Source: Marinomonas colpomeniae (GTDB lineage: Bacteria > Pseudomonadota > Gammaproteobacteria > Pseudomonadales > Marinomonadaceae). Taken from it: a stretch of 64,000 nt of DNA. This document shows positions 16,811 to 28,846 of this stretch, in pieces. The notes beneath the pieces are model-generated. The model saw only the letters and a list, made by a program, of their open reading frames with translations, ran no database searches and was not told the DNA's origin. Position 1 is the stretch's first letter; every line of letters starts with the position of its first letter. A program made the translations under genes and the position numbers. The DNA is taken from assembly GCF_014803385.1 (NCBI RefSeq), contig NZ_JACYFC010000001.1, positions 888,136-952,135 of the forward strand. The letters run 5' to 3'.

Positions 16811-17188
16811 GTGAATAAAAAAAGACCAGTCAATCTTGATATTTCGACGATATCAATGCCAGTAACAGCTTTAGTGTCTATTCTTCATCGTGTAACGGGA
16901 ATCATACTCTTTGTTGGTTTGGCTTTCTTGTTTTATGCGTTTGATCTTTCTTTGTCTTCACAGAAGGGGTTTGATCAAGTAGTTAATACACTGCAAACCA
17001 ATTTTCTAGCGAAATTTGTTATTTGGGGTGTCGTTTCTGCATTGATGTACCATCTTGTTGCAGGTGTTAAGCATTTGCTTATGGATTTGGGGCATTTTGA
17101 AGAGTTGGAAAGTGGGCGCATTGCAGCGATAGTCAATATTGTTCTTGCCGCTGTTTTGATTGTGTTAGCAGGGGTGTGGATATGGTAA
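16811..17188 (+). CDS. sdhC: Succinate dehydrogenase cytochrome b556 subunit
   Basis: This 125-residue membrane anchor of complex II has three transmembrane helices (about residues 22-45, 65-88 and 103-124). The family signature SILHRVTGIIL is near residue 23, and the haem-binding histidine lies in YHLVAGVKHL. Together with SdhD it binds haem b and ubiquinone. The start is a GTG preceded by AAGGTGGT. Its end overlaps sdhD by seven bases. Confidence 0.94.
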   Translation: MNKKRPVNLDISTISMPVTALVSILHRVTGIILFVGLAFLFYAFDLSLSSQKGFDQVVNTLQTNFLAKFVIWGVVSALMYHLVAGVKHLLMDLGHFEELESGRIAAIVNIVLAAVLIVLAGVWIW

Positions 17189-17529
17189 CTCAAATTACAA
17201 GTTTCGGTCGTTCAGGTCTTTATGATTGGATGATGCAGCGTATGTCTGCACTTGTATTGTCTTTATACACAGTATTCATTATCGGTTACTTGTTGCTAAA
17301 TCCTGATCTCACGTATACCCAGTGGAACGCTTTATTTGAAGCGACATGGATGCGTGTGTTTAGTTTGATGGTGCTCTTGTCTATCGGTGTTCATTCTTGG
17401 ATTGGTTTGTGGTCTATCTCAACAGATTATATTAAAGCAACTGGTCCACGTTTTTTCTTTCAATCTGTATGCGGCCTTGCGATGTTTGTTTATATCGTAT
17501 GGGGTGTTCAGGTTATTTGGGGGCTATAA
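17182..17529 (+). CDS. sdhD: Succinate dehydrogenase hydrophobic membrane anchor subunit
   Basis: This roughly 115-residue second membrane anchor of complex II has three hydrophobic segments. The segment HSWIGLWSISTDYIK contains the haem-ligand histidine and the quinone-site tyrosine known from E. coli SdhD. I chose the ATG at 17182, which has GGGG seven bases upstream; a GTG at 17176 is in frame but sits on that site. It overlaps sdhC, and sdhA follows three bases later. Confidence 0.93.
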   Translation: MVTQITSFGRSGLYDWMMQRMSALVLSLYTVFIIGYLLLNPDLTYTQWNALFEATWMRVFSLMVLLSIGVHSWIGLWSISTDYIKATGPRFFFQSVCGLAMFVYIVWGVQVIWGL

Positions 17530-17532
17530 GTA

Positions 17533-19305
17533 ATGGCAAATATTCGTACACTTTCTTTTGATGCCATTGTTATTGGTGGTGGCGGCGCTGGTATGCGCGC
17601 TGCACTTCAATTAACAGAATCTGGTTTAAATACGGCCTGTGTTACTAAGGTTTTTCCAACACGTTCACATACAGTATCTGCTCAAGGTGGTATTACTTGT
17701 GCGATTGCAAGTGATGATCCGAATGATGATTGGCGCTGGCACATGTATGACTCTGTTAAAGGGTCAGATTACATCGGTGACCAAGATGCGATTGAATATA
17801 TGTGTTCTGTTGGCCCGCAAGCTGTTTTTGAATTAGAGCACATGGGCTTACCATTTTCTCGTACAGAGCAAGGTCGCATATATCAGCGTCCATTTGGTGG
17901 CCAATCTAAAGATTTTGGTAAAGGTGGGCAGGCTGCTCGTACTTGTGCTGCAGCGGACAGAACTGGTCATGCGCTTCTACATACACTTTATCAAGGTAAC
18001 CTTAAAGGTGGTACAACATTCCTTAACGAATGGTACGCGACTGACCTAGTAAAAAATAACGAAGACGAAGTTGTTGGTGTTATTGCAATTTGTATTGAAA
18101 CTGGCGAAACAGTTTATCTAAAAGCTAAGGCTACAGTTATTGCAACAGGTGGTGCAGGTCGTATTTTCCAATCAACGACGAATGCTCACATTAATACTGG
18201 TGACGGTGTTGGTATGGCTTTGCGTGCTGGTTTTCCGATGCAAGATATGGAAATGTGGCAGTTTCATCCAACGGGAATTTACGGTGCAGGTACGCTTGTA
18301 ACGGAAGGTTGTCGTGGTGAAGGAGGTTATCTAATTAATAAAGACGGTGAGCGCTTCATGGAGCGTTATGCGCCAAACGCAAAAGATCTTGCTGGCCGTG
18401 ACGTTGTTGCTCGCTCTATGGTTCTTGAAATCCTAGAAGGTCGAGGATGTGGTCCTAAAGGCGATCACGTATTGCTTAAGCTTGATCACTTAGGTGAAGA
18501 AACGTTGAATCAGCGCCTTCCAGGAATTCTTGAGTTATCTCGTACTTTTGCTCATGTTGATCCAGTTAAAGAGCCAATTCCTGTTATTCCTACTTGTCAT
18601 TATATGATGGGTGGTATTCCAACTAATATTGGTGGGCAGGCGCTTAAAACAAATGACGCGGGTGAAGATGTTATTATCGGTGGTCTTTACGCTTGTGGTG
18701 AAGCTGCTTGTGTATCTGTTCATGGGGCAAACCGTCTAGGTGGTAATTCATTACTTGATTTGGTTGTGTTTGGCCGAGCTGTTGGTCTTCAAGTTAAAAA
18801 ATCCTTGGACGAAGGGTTTGAATTGCTGGATGCAGATAACGCCAATGTTGAGAAAGCAATGGTTCGTTTGAATCGACTCAATGGGACTACTGGTGGTGAA
18901 AGCGTCGCTCAAGTCCGTGACGATTTGCAAAGTGTTATGCAGCTTTATTTTGGTGTATTCCGCGATGGTGATGCCATGCAGAAAGGTTTGGAGCAGCTTC
19001 AAGAAATTCGTAAGCGTGTTGAAAACTTGCATCTTGAAGATAAGAGTCAGGCATTTAACACGGCTCGTATTGAAGCGCTTGAACTTGAAAACCTATTGGA
19101 AGTTGCTGAGGCGACTGCTATTCCTGCTGAATTCCGTAAGGAGAGCCGTGGCGCTCATGCTCGTAACGATTTCACTGAACGTGATGATGAAAATTGGTTG
19201 AAACACTCGGTGTTCCATCCAGGTGATAAGAAAGTGACTAAGCGTGATGTAAACTTTGCGCCAAAAACTATGGAAGCTTTCCCACCTAAAATTCGTTCAT
19301 ACTAA
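17533..19305 (+). CDS. sdhA: Succinate dehydrogenase flavoprotein subunit
   Basis: This 590-residue catalytic subunit oxidises succinate to fumarate. The FAD-binding loop is [13 protein letters not shown], and the histidine that carries covalent FAD is in [10 protein letters not shown]. The substrate site includes [15 protein letters not shown] and an arginine in [18 protein letters not shown] is the conserved C-terminal FAD segment. Length and order in the operon are normal. Confidence 0.98.
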   Translation: MANIRTLSFDAIVIGGGGAGMRAALQLTESGLNTACVTKVFPTRSHTVSAQGGITCAIASDDPNDDWRWHMYDSVKGSDYIGDQDAIEYMCSVGPQAVFELEHMGLPFSRTEQGRIYQRPFGGQSKDFGKGGQAARTCAAADRTGHALLHTLYQGNLKGGTTFLNEWYATDLVKNNEDEVVGVIAICIETGETVYLKAKATVIATGGAGRIFQSTTNAHINTGDGVGMALRAGFPMQDMEMWQFHPTGIYGAGTLVTEGCRGEGGYLINKDGERFMERYAPNAKDLAGRDVVARSMVLEILEGRGCGPKGDHVLLKLDHLGEETLNQRLPGILELSRTFAHVDPVKEPIPVIPTCHYMMGGIPTNIGGQALKTNDAGEDVIIGGLYACGEAACVSVHGANRLGGNSLLDLVVFGRAVGLQVKKSLDEGFELLDADNANVEKAMVRLNRLNGTTGGESVAQVRDDLQSVMQLYFGVFRDGDAMQKGLEQLQEIRKRVENLHLEDKSQAFNTARIEALELENLLEVAEATAIPAEFRKESRGAHARNDFTERDDENWLKHSVFHPGDKKVTKRDVNFAPKTMEAFPPKIRSY

Positions 19306-19317
19306 GGAGTTGTGTCA

Positions 19318-20022
19318 ATGTTAGTTAGTATTTATCGCTACAACCCTGAGAAGGACGATGCTCCTTACATGCAGGATTATCAAATTGAGTTGCCAGAAGG
19401 TAAAGACCTGATGGTACTTGATGTGTTGAATTTATTAAAAGCTCAGGATCCAAGTATTTCCTACCGTCGTTCATGCCGTGAAGGTGTGTGTGGTTCAGAT
19501 GGTATGAATATGTCGGGCAAAAATGGTTTGGCTTGTATTACGCCAGTATCAGAAGCGCTTAAAAATGGTAAGTTAATACTACGTCCGCTTCCTGGTTTGC
19601 CAGTAGTGCGTGACCTTGTTATTGATATGGGACAATTTTATAAACAATATGAAAAAATTCGTCCGTATTTGATCAATGATGCACCAGCTCCAGCAATTGA
19701 GCGCTTGCAAAGCCCTGAAGAGCGTGAAAAGCTTGACGGATTATATGAATGTATTCTGTGCGCGTGTTGTTCAACGGCTTGTCCTTCGTTCTGGTGGAAC
19801 CCAGATAAATTCGTTGGACCGTCCGGTTTGTTGCAAGCTTATCGTTTCTTGGCAGACAGTCGAGATACAGCAACACAAGAGCGCCTGAGCGGTTTAGATG
19901 ACCCATTCAGTGTTTTTCGTTGTCATGGTATAATGAACTGTGTCAACGTTTGTCCTAAGGGTTTAAACCCTACTAAGGCAATTGGTAATATTCGTACTAT
20001 GCTTTTGCAGAGAGCAACGTAA
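19318..20022 (+). CDS. sdhB: Succinate dehydrogenase iron-sulfur subunit
   Basis: This roughly 234-residue electron-transfer subunit carries three clusters. The [2Fe-2S] ligands are in CREGVCGSDGMNM and the following LAC. The [4Fe-4S] and [3Fe-4S] sites use CILCACCSTACP and CHGIMNCVNVCPKGLNP. The ATG at 19318 lies eight bases after AAGGAG and is preferred over a GTG at 19312. It ends the sdh part of the cluster, and a 370-base gap precedes sucA. Confidence 0.97.
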   Translation: MLVSIYRYNPEKDDAPYMQDYQIELPEGKDLMVLDVLNLLKAQDPSISYRRSCREGVCGSDGMNMSGKNGLACITPVSEALKNGKLILRPLPGLPVVRDLVIDMGQFYKQYEKIRPYLINDAPAPAIERLQSPEEREKLDGLYECILCACCSTACPSFWWNPDKFVGPSGLLQAYRFLADSRDTATQERLSGLDDPFSVFRCHGIMNCVNVCPKGLNPTKAIGNIRTMLLQRAT

Positions 20023-20392
20023 TTATGCTCTGTGTGGTCCTTAATAGTGTTTTAATGTGATCACCAAAAGTTGGCGGCTTGAATAATGATTCAATGCCGC
20101 CATTTTGCATGTTCTAGTAGTGGATTATGCAACAAAAAGAATTTAAAATTTGACCTTTGCGAACACGGATGTACTAAGAAAAGCAACTAACTTAGTGATT
20201 ATGGATTCAGGATCTTTCATTTTTATATGAATTGTTCTTAGTGGCTTAGTATTGAACGTAAAGGGCGAAAGTAGCTGTAAGTAAACAAAATAATCGAGGC
20301 TTTATAGTCTTACGGGCCTGATAAAATGATCGATCTGATTATAGATTGATACCGGACCCCGGTAGCTGGCTCGAACATAAGGGTGATCGAGA
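20023..20392 (+). other. sdhB-sucA intergenic region with structured leader elements
   Basis: No gene is seen here. A hairpin pairs GGCGG at 20073 with CCGCC at 20097-20101, enclosing TTGAAT/ATTCAA, and is followed by ATTTT; it may be a partial terminator after sdhB. Near the sucA start there is a tight hairpin TACCGG-ACC-CCGGTA at 20350-20364, about 30 bases before the ATG, and a looser GATC/GATT stem just upstream. These could tune sucA expression, but that is inference. Confidence 0.5.
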
Positions 20393-23230
20393 ATGCACGA
20401 AAGTTTAATGGAGTTGCTGTGGAGCACTTCTCATTTTTCAGGTGGAAACTTGGAGTATGTTGAAGACTTGTTTGAAAGCTACCTCGTCGATCCGAACTCA
20501 GTATCGGAAGAATGGCGAAAATGTTTTGATCAATTGCCTCGCGTAAGTGAAGCACAATCAACTGATGTTCCTCATTCAGTGATTCAAGAACAGTTTCTAC
20601 AAATTGGTAAAAATAAGTTTCGCTCAATGCCTGTTTCTTCAGGCTCTGTTGCGACTTCTGACCATGAGCAGAAACAAATTAATGTTTTACAACTGATCAA
20701 TGCTTATCGAGTGCGTGGGCATCAACATGCAACACTTGATCCGCTTGGACTGCAAAAGCGTGAAAAAGTCGCAGATCTAGAGATTGGTTACCATCAATTA
20801 ACAGGTGCTGATTTAGATACTGAGTTTAATGTTGGTTCTTTATTCTTTAATAAAGAGTCAATGAAGTTAGGTGACATAATATCTGACCTCGAAAAAACTT
20901 ACTGCAATAGCGTTGGTTATGAATTCATGCACATTGTAGATACGCAAGAAAAAGCGTGGTTACAACAACGTGTTGAGTCGGTTAGATCTCGTCCTGAATA
21001 TTCTCAAGAAACTCGTGAAAGCCTTTTGGAGCGTTTGACTGCAGCTGAAGGACTAGAGAAATACCTTGCTAGTCGTTACCCAGGTGCGAAACGTTTTGGG
21101 CTTGAGGGTGCCGAGAGTTTAATTCCAATGATCAACGAGTTGATACAGCGTTCTGGTTCCCTTGGAGCAAAAGAAGTTGTTATCGGTATGGCTCACCGTG
21201 GTCGTCTTAATGTATTGGTTAACACGCTAGGTAAAAACCCTAAAGATTTGTTTGACGAATTTGAAGGTAAGAAGCTTGTTAATACGTCTGGTGATGTTAA
21301 ATACCACCAAGGTTTTTCTTCTAATGTGATGACGACTGGCGGCGAAGTACATATTGCCTTGTCATTTAACCCATCGCATTTAGAAATTGTATCTCCTGTT
21401 GTTGAAGGTTCTGTTCGAGCTCGCCAAGACCGTCGTAAAGACACTTCGGGACACACCGTTGTACCTATTTCCATTCATGGTGATGCTGCTTTTGCTGGTC
21501 AAGGTGTAGTGATGGAGACATTCCAGATGTCTCAAACACGCGCTTACCGTACGGGTGGTACTGTTCATATTGTTATCAACAACCAAGTTGGTTTTACAAC
21601 AAACCGTCAGGAAGACTCACGCTCTAGTGAATATGCAACGGATGTTGCAAAAATCATACAGGCGCCTATCTTCCATGTTAATGGTGATGATCCAGAGGCC
21701 GTGTTATTTGTTACACAGCTTGCCTTGGATTACCGTTACGAATTTGGTCGTGATGTTGTTATCGATATGGTTTGTTACCGTCGTCGTGGACACAACGAGA
21801 CAGATGAGCCTTCTGGTACTCAGCCTTTGATGTACAGCGTTATTAGTAAGCTGAAAACAACGCGTACTTTGTATTCGGAAAGTTTGGTTGCTCAATCTGT
21901 TGTCACTCAAGAAGCCGCTGACCAAATGGTAAATGAAAACCGCGAAGATCTAGATAATGCTCGTCATGTATCTAAGAGCTTGGTGCTTGAATCACAATAT
22001 AAAAGCTTTGTTGATTGGAAACCTTACATTGGGGTTGAATGGACAGATGCAGGTGATACCACTTATCCGTTAGCTGAATTACAACAAGTTGCGAAGAAAC
22101 TAACGTCGGTTCCTGATGGTGTTGTTATTCAGCGCCAAGTACATAAAATTTATCAAGATCGCGATAAAATGACTGCAGGCGCATTACCTCTAAACTGGGG
22201 TTATGCTGAAACATTAGCGTTTGCTACCTTGCTTGAACAGGATTATCCGATTCGTATTACAGGTCAGGATTCTGGTCGTGGTACTTTCTCCCATCGACAT
22301 GCTGTGATCCATAGTCAAAAAGATGGTAGTACTTATATTCCTTTGAAGCATTTGTCAGAAAACCAACCTACGTTGGATCTTTATGACTCTTACCTTTCAG
22401 AAGAAGCAGTACTGGCATTTGAATATGGTTATGCAAGTACATCGCCTAAAGGTCTTGTCATTTGGGAAGCTCAATTTGGTGATTTTGCCAATGGTGCCCA
22501 AGTGGTTATTGACCAGTTTATTACGAGTGGCGAGCACAAATGGGGGCGCTTATGCGGTCTTACTATGCTATTGCCACATGGTTATGAAGGTCAGGGTCCT
22601 GAGCATTCATCTGCAAGACTAGAACGATTTTTGCAGCTTTGTGCTGAATACAATATTCAAGTTTGTGTTCCAACAACGCCTGCTCAAATTTTCCACATTA
22701 TACGTCGTCAAGCGATCAGACCTATGCGTCGACCGCTAATCATAATGTCTCCTAAGAGTTTGTTGCGTCATAAACAAGCGATATCGACATTAGAAGATTT
22801 GGCAGAAGGAAGCTTTAAAACAGTATTGCCTGAGTCATCTGAGACGATTGCTACAGATAAAGTGAAGCGTATAGTTCTTTGTAGCGGTAAAGTTTATTAC
22901 GATTTGATTAACCGTCGTGAAGAACTTAAAAATGAAGATGTTGCTGTAATTCGTTTGGAGCAATTATATCCGTTCCCATACGCTGACCTTGAGTCTGTGT
23001 TAGAACAATATAAAAATGTTGAGAGTTTGGTTTGGTGTCAAGAAGAACCTAAAAACCAAGGTGCTTGGCATGCCAATCGTCACCGTATGAATCGAGTATT
23101 GGAAAAACTGTATCCAGAATTGAAAATCCGTTTTGCGGGTCGAATTTCATCTGCTGCACCAGCAGCTGGTTATATGTCTATCCATGTTGAAGAACAAGAA
23201 GCACTGGTCAACGACGCACTAGTTGGTTAG
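20393..23230 (+). CDS. sucA: 2-Oxoglutarate dehydrogenase E1 component
   Basis: This 945-residue thiamine-diphosphate enzyme decarboxylates 2-oxoglutarate and passes the succinyl group to the lipoyl arm of SucB. The N-terminal segment SHFSGGNLEYVEDLFESYL is the E1 peripheral region. VIGMAHRGRLNVL, HGDAAFAGQG and NNQVGFTTN mark the cofactor domain, and GHNETDEP lies in the core. The C-terminal region (VWCQEEPKNQGAW) is typical. The ribosome site before the ATG is weak. SucB follows after 33 bases. Confidence 0.97.
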   Translation: MHESLMELLWSTSHFSGGNLEYVEDLFESYLVDPNSVSEEWRKCFDQLPRVSEAQSTDVPHSVIQEQFLQIGKNKFRSMPVSSGSVATSDHEQKQINVLQLINAYRVRGHQHATLDPLGLQKREKVADLEIGYHQLTGADLDTEFNVGSLFFNKESMKLGDIISDLEKTYCNSVGYEFMHIVDTQEKAWLQQRVESVRSRPEYSQETRESLLERLTAAEGLEKYLASRYPGAKRFGLEGAESLIPMINELIQRSGSLGAKEVVIGMAHRGRLNVLVNTLGKNPKDLFDEFEGKKLVNTSGDVKYHQGFSSNVMTTGGEVHIALSFNPSHLEIVSPVVEGSVRARQDRRKDTSGHTVVPISIHGDAAFAGQGVVMETFQMSQTRAYRTGGTVHIVINNQVGFTTNRQEDSRSSEYATDVAKIIQAPIFHVNGDDPEAVLFVTQLALDYRYEFGRDVVIDMVCYRRRGHNETDEPSGTQPLMYSVISKLKTTRTLYSESLVAQSVVTQEAADQMVNENREDLDNARHVSKSLVLESQYKSFVDWKPYIGVEWTDAGDTTYPLAELQQVAKKLTSVPDGVVIQRQVHKIYQDRDKMTAGALPLNWGYAETLAFATLLEQDYPIRITGQDSGRGTFSHRHAVIHSQKDGSTYIPLKHLSENQPTLDLYDSYLSEEAVLAFEYGYASTSPKGLVIWEAQFGDFANGAQVVIDQFITSGEHKWGRLCGLTMLLPHGYEGQGPEHSSARLERFLQLCAEYNIQVCVPTTPAQIFHIIRRQAIRPMRRPLIIMSPKSLLRHKQAISTLEDLAEGSFKTVLPESSETIATDKVKRIVLCSGKVYYDLINRREELKNEDVAVIRLEQLYPFPYADLESVLEQYKNVESLVWCQEEPKNQGAWHANRHRMNRVLEKLYPELKIRFAGRISSAAPAAGYMSIHVEEQEALVNDALVG

Positions 23231-23263
23231 TACCATGGCCTGTCAGAGAGATAAGGGTATAAA

Positions 23264-24793
23264 ATGAGTATTGAAATTAAAGCACCTACTTTTCCAGAAT
23301 CTGTAGCCGACGGAACCGTTGCTACTTGGCACAAACAACCAGGCGAAGCCTGTGCACGTGATGAGCATATTGTTGACATCGAGACAGATAAAGTTGTCTT
23401 AGAAGTTGTTGCACCTGCTGATGGCGTACTTAAAGATATATTGAAAGCAGAAGGCGACATCGTATTAAGCGATGAAGTTTTAGCTATTTTTGAATCTGGT
23501 GCTGCTGCAGCCCCAGCTGAGAAATCTGCTCCAGTTGAAAAAACAGCGGCTCCTGTCGCTGCTGCTCCAGCAGCATCTGCGGCGACAGCGTCAGAATCTG
23601 TTGAAATTAAAGCACCAGTGTTTCCTGAATCTGTTGCTGATGGTACGGTTGCAACTTGGTACAAACAGCCTGGTGAAGCTTGCTCTCGTGACGAACATAT
23701 TGTTGATATTGAAACCGACAAAGTAGTTTTAGAAGTGGTTGCTCCAGCTGATGGTGTGATGGGTGATATTCTAAAACCAGAAGGTGAAACTGTATTAAGT
23801 AACGAAGTGCTTGCTAGCTTCTTAGTTGGTGCTTCTGCTGGAGGTTCAACTCCTGTTGCTGAAGCGGCACCGGTTGCTGCAACTGAAAGTGATGAAGATG
23901 GCGTAGCTGGTCCTGCGGCTCGTAAAGCATTGGCTGAAGCTGGTTTAACCGTTGCTCAAGTTAAAGGTACTGGCAAAGGCGGACGTATTACTAAAGAAGA
24001 CGTTGATGCTGCAGTTAAAGCGAAACCTGCAGCAGCACCTGTTGCCGCTAAATCGGCTCCAGCTGCGTTACCAGCTCTTGGTGATGATGGTCGTATTGAA
24101 AAACGTGTGCCAATGACTCGTTTGCGTGCAACTATTGCCAAACGTCTTGTTGAAGCTCAGCAAACAGCTGCTTTGTTGACAACTTATAACGAAGTTAACA
24201 TGGGTCCAATCATGGAGCTTCGTAAGAAATACAAAGAAGAGTTCATCAAGGCTCATAACGGTACTAAGCTTGGTTTTATGTCTTTCTTTGTTAAAGCGGC
24301 AACAGAAGCGCTTAAACGTTTCCCTGCTGTAAATGCATCAATTGATGGCAATGACATGGTTTACCATGGCTACCAAGATATTGGTGTTGCTGTTTCTACT
24401 AGCCGTGGCTTGATGGTTCCTGTATTACGTAATACAGAAGCAATGGGCTTAGCTGATATCGAATCTAACATCATGGACTTCGCTCTTCGTGGCCGTGATG
24501 GCAAGTTGGGTATGGAAGATATGCAAGGTGGTACTTTCACTATTACTAATGGTGGTACTTTTGGTTCTTTGCTATCCACTCCAATTATTAATCCACCACA
24601 AACAGCTATCTTGGGTATGCATAAAATCCAAGAGCGCCCAATGGCTGTTAATGGTCAGGTTGTTATCCAGCCTATGATGTATCTAGCCTTGTCTTACGAC
24701 CATCGTATGATTGATGGTAAAGAAGCGGTACAGTTCTTGGTAACAATTAAAGACTTGCTAGAAGATCCAGCTCGTCTATTACTTGAAATCTAA
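23264..24793 (+). CDS. sucB: Dihydrolipoyllysine succinyltransferase (E2) with two lipoyl domains
   Basis: This 509-residue core of the 2-oxoglutarate dehydrogenase complex is about 100 residues longer than the usual 400-410. The extra length is a second lipoyl domain. Domain 1 (residues 3-79) and domain 2 (113-189) agree at about 64 of 77 positions by eye, and each keeps the lipoylated lysine in ETDKVVLEV (about Lys43 and Lys153). An Ala/Pro linker joins them. A peripheral-subunit-binding domain ([12 protein letters not shown], about 211-250) and the catalytic domain follow, with active-site [12 protein letters not shown] near the end. SucB usually has one lipoyl domain; two or three are known in pyruvate dehydrogenase E2. 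Confidence 0.95.
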   Translation: MSIEIKAPTFPESVADGTVATWHKQPGEACARDEHIVDIETDKVVLEVVAPADGVLKDILKAEGDIVLSDEVLAIFESGAAAAPAEKSAPVEKTAAPVAAAPAASAATASESVEIKAPVFPESVADGTVATWYKQPGEACSRDEHIVDIETDKVVLEVVAPADGVMGDILKPEGETVLSNEVLASFLVGASAGGSTPVAEAAPVAATESDEDGVAGPAARKALAEAGLTVAQVKGTGKGGRITKEDVDAAVKAKPAAAPVAAKSAPAALPALGDDGRIEKRVPMTRLRATIAKRLVEAQQTAALLTTYNEVNMGPIMELRKKYKEEFIKAHNGTKLGFMSFFVKAATEALKRFPAVNASIDGNDMVYHGYQDIGVAVSTSRGLMVPVLRNTEAMGLADIESNIMDFALRGRDGKLGMEDMQGGTFTITNGGTFGSLLSTPIINPPQTAILGMHKIQERPMAVNGQVVIQPMMYLALSYDHRMIDGKEAVQFLVTIKDLLEDPARLLLEI

Positions 24794-24802
24794 GGCATTA
24801 AA

Positions 24803-24825
24803 TTCTCAGCGTTAAGCGCTGAGAA
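24803..24825 (+). other. Hairpin in the sucB-lpd gap
   Basis: TTCTCAGCG and CGCTGAGAA form a perfect 9-bp stem with a 5-base loop, 10 bases after the sucB stop. No T-run follows on the plus strand, so it is probably a 3'-end stabiliser or processing site rather than a full terminator. The lpd gene starts about 105 bases later. Confidence 0.55.
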
Positions 24826-24908
24826 ACTTAAAATTTGAGTATTCGTACCAATTTTTAGGTATGAATTGATCCTGTAGCAGCGTTTAGATAAAGCGTTGCT
24901 CAGTTTGA

Positions 24909-26369
<1,461 letters not shown>

Positions 26370-26384
26370 TAGTAATTTAGATTT

Positions 26385-26427
26385 GCCGGCTTTTTTTAGC
26401 CGGCATTTTCTGTTTTAAAAAAACAGA
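26385..26427 (+). terminator. Terminator or attenuator after lpd
   Basis: GCCGGCT and AGCCGGC (26385-26391 with 26398-26404) form a 7-bp stem with a loop of T, followed by ATTTTCTGTTTT. A second stem TCTGTTTT/AAAACAGA overlaps the end. Because sucCD continue in the same direction 60 bases on, it may be only partly terminating. Confidence 0.6.
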
Positions 26428-26463
26428 ACTTATGTCAACCATTCAGATGAGCGGAAGAATCAA

Positions 26464-27630
26464 ATGAACTTACATGAATATCAGGCTAAACAGCTTTTTG
26501 CTGAATACGGTCTGCCAGTATCTACAGGGTACGCAGTAGACACGCCGGAAGCGGCGGTTGAAGCAGCGAAAAAAATTGGCGGTGACAAATGGGTTGTTAA
26601 AGCTCAGGTTCATGCCGGTGGTCGCGGTAAAGCAGGCGGTGTAAAACTTGTTGATTCTTATGAAGAAGTTGCTGCGTTTACAAAAAACTGGATCGGTAAG
26701 AACCTAGTTACTTACCAAACTGACGAAAAAGGTCAGCCAGTTGCTAAGGTTCTTGTTGAATCTTGCACAGACATAGCTAATGAGTTGTATCTTGGTGCAG
26801 TTGTTGACCGTTCAACTCGTAAAGTTGTATTCATGGCCTCTACAGAAGGCGGTGTTGAGATTGAGAAAGTAGCTGAGGAAACACCTGAGCTAATCCACAA
26901 AGCGATCATTGATCCTTTGGTTGGCGCTCAACCTTACCAAGCTCGTGAATTAGCATTTAAATTGGGTCTTAATCCAGTTCAAATCAAGCAATTCACTAAA
27001 GTATTCCTTGGTTTGTCTCAAATGTTCCACGACTATGATTTCGCATTGCTTGAAATCAACCCGTTGGTAATCACTGACGAAGGTAACCTTCATTGTCTAG
27101 ATGGCAAAATTGGTATCGACAGCAACGCTGTTTACCGTCAGAAGAAAATGCAAGAGTTCCACGATCCGTCTCAAGAAGACGAGCGTGAAGCTCATGCAGC
27201 ACAATGGGAACTTAACTACGTTGCCCTAGACGGAAACGTTGGTTGCATGGTTAACGGTGCCGGCCTAGCAATGGGTACAATGGATATCGTAAACCTACAT
27301 GGCGGCAAACCTGCTAACTTCCTAGACGTAGGTGGCGGCGCGACAAAAGAACGTGTAGCTGAAGCATTCAAAATCATTCTTTCTGATGACAATGTTAAAG
27401 CTGTATTGGTTAACATCTTTGGTGGCATTGTACGTTGTGACATGATCGCTGAAGGTATTATCGGTGCCGTTGAACAAGTAGGTGTTACAGTGCCTGTTGT
27501 TGTTCGTCTTGAAGGTACAAATGCTGATCTTGGTCGTGAAGTACTAGCGAAATCTGATCTTGATATTATCGCGGCTACAAGTCTTAAAGATGCAGCTATT
27601 CAAGTTGTTAAAGCTGCGGAGGGCAAATAA
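26464..27630 (+). CDS. sucC: Succinyl-CoA synthetase, beta subunit
   Basis: This 388-residue ADP-forming subunit binds nucleotide and succinate. The N-terminal [19 protein letters not shown], the ATP-grasp segment [17 protein letters not shown] and the C-terminal [11 protein letters not shown] are characteristic. With SucD it makes ATP from succinyl-CoA, linking the oxoglutarate dehydrogenase and succinate dehydrogenase steps encoded upstream. sucD begins two bases after its stop. Confidence 0.98.
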   Translation: MNLHEYQAKQLFAEYGLPVSTGYAVDTPEAAVEAAKKIGGDKWVVKAQVHAGGRGKAGGVKLVDSYEEVAAFTKNWIGKNLVTYQTDEKGQPVAKVLVESCTDIANELYLGAVVDRSTRKVVFMASTEGGVEIEKVAEETPELIHKAIIDPLVGAQPYQARELAFKLGLNPVQIKQFTKVFLGLSQMFHDYDFALLEINPLVITDEGNLHCLDGKIGIDSNAVYRQKKMQEFHDPSQEDEREAHAAQWELNYVALDGNVGCMVNGAGLAMGTMDIVNLHGGKPANFLDVGGGATKERVAEAFKIILSDDNVKAVLVNIFGGIVRCDMIAEGIIGAVEQVGVTVPVVVRLEGTNADLGREVLAKSDLDIIAATSLKDAAIQVVKAAEGK

Positions 27631-27632
27631 TA

Positions 27633-28505
27633 ATGTCTGTATTAATTAATAAAGATACTAAAGTCATCTGTCAGGGTTTCACTGGCGGTCAAGGTACTTT
27701 CCATTCCGAGCAAGCAATTGCATACGGTACAAAAATGGTTGGTGGTGTTACTCCTGGTAAAGGTGGTCAAACTCACCTAGGTCTACCAGTTTTCAACACA
27801 GTAAAAGAAGCGGTTGAGCAAACTGGTGCTGAAGCATCTGTAATCTATGTACCTGCTCCTTTTTGTAAAGACTCTATTCTTGAAGCGGCTAACTCTGGTA
27901 TCAAACTAATCGTTTGTATCACTGAGGGTATTCCGACTCTTGATATGCTTGACTGTAAAGTTGCTTGTGATGCATTAGGTGTTCGTCTTATCGGACCTAA
28001 CTGCCCAGGTGTTATCACTCCTGGCGAATGTAAAATCGGCATCATGCCTGGCCATATCCATATGCCAGGTAAAGTAGGTATTGTATCTCGTTCTGGTACT
28101 TTGACTTATGAAGCTGTTAAGCAAACTACTGACGCTGGCTTTGGTCAATCTACTTGTGTAGGTATCGGTGGTGATCCAATTCCAGGTACTAACTTCATCG
28201 ACGTATTGGAAATGTTCCAAAACGATCCACAGACTGAAGCGATTGTTATGATCGGTGAAATCGGTGGTACTGCTGAAGAAGAAGCGGCTGCTTACATCAA
28301 AGCAAACGTTACTAAGCCTGTTGTATCTTACATTGCTGGTGTTACTGCACCTGCTGGTAAGCGTATGGGTCATGCTGGCGCGATCATTTCTGGTGGTAAA
28401 GGTACTGCAGATGAGAAATTTGCAGCACTAGAAGACGCTGGTGTTAAAACGGTTCGCTCTTTAGCAGACATCGGTGCTGGCCTTAAAGAAATTACTGGCT
28501 GGTAA
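27633..28505 (+). CDS. sucD: Succinyl-CoA synthetase, alpha subunit
   Basis: This 290-residue subunit carries CoA and the phosphohistidine. The CoA-binding N-terminal region begins [40 protein letters not shown] is the conserved mid region. The phosphorylated histidine is in [13 protein letters not shown] (about residue 247). It is the last gene of the TCA block, followed by a clear terminator. Confidence 0.98.
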   Translation: MSVLINKDTKVICQGFTGGQGTFHSEQAIAYGTKMVGGVTPGKGGQTHLGLPVFNTVKEAVEQTGAEASVIYVPAPFCKDSILEAANSGIKLIVCITEGIPTLDMLDCKVACDALGVRLIGPNCPGVITPGECKIGIMPGHIHMPGKVGIVSRSGTLTYEAVKQTTDAGFGQSTCVGIGGDPIPGTNFIDVLEMFQNDPQTEAIVMIGEIGGTAEEEAAAYIKANVTKPVVSYIAGVTAPAGKRMGHAGAIISGGKGTADEKFAALEDAGVKTVRSLADIGAGLKEITGW

Positions 28506-28546
28506 GCAAGTGCTTCTTAGTGCTCTTTAATGCACGATAGATGATA

Positions 28547-28574
28547 AAAATCCCTGTCTCGGCAGGGATTTTTT
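28547..28574 (+). terminator. Intrinsic terminator after sucD
   Basis: AAAATCCCTG (28547-28556) and CAGGGATTTT (28563-28572) form a 10-bp stem with a 6-base loop, followed by more T. It lies about 40 bases after the sucD stop and is the strongest end signal of the TCA cluster. Confidence 0.9.
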
Positions 28575-28610
28575 TTGCATGGAAATAATTCTGATTCATG
28601 GTGATGACGT

Positions 28611-28814
28611 ATGAATTGTCCATTTTGTCTTACAGATAATCGCTGTGCCATTAATGAAAAGCAGTCTTGTTGGTGTTTTACAATGACCATTCCTGATTGC
28701 ATGCTTGAGCTTGTTCCTAGTCAGAAAAAAGATAAAGTGTGTATTTGTCGATCTTGTATCGAGCTTTATAACAACGATCCTGAAAACTTCCTAAACATTT
28801 TCCGATCAGTTTAG
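28611..28814 (+). CDS. Small cysteine-rich CWC-family protein
   Basis: This 67-residue protein has CPFC at residues 3-6, a further cysteine, the CWC motif near residue 20, and a C-terminal CICRSC. This pattern matches the cysteine-rich CWC family (PF14375), presumed metal-binding and of unknown function. The ribosome site is weak. It sits after the sucD terminator and 32 bases before the L-2-hydroxyglutarate oxidase gene, so the two may share a transcript. Confidence 0.75.
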   Translation: MNCPFCLTDNRCAINEKQSCWCFTMTIPDCMLELVPSQKKDKVCICRSCIELYNNDPENFLNIFRSV

Positions 28815-28846
28815 GCGTATTTTTATTTTAGAAAGGAAATAACAAC

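Noticed and set aside
18751-19201. Reading frames overlapping sdhA on both strands
   Set aside because: They lie fully inside sdhA, whose motifs continue unbroken through this part.
23227-23721. Long minus-strand reading frame opposite sucB
   Set aside because: It is the mirror of the Ala/Pro-rich linker and repeated lipoyl domains; the plus-strand frame has full family motifs and a normal context.
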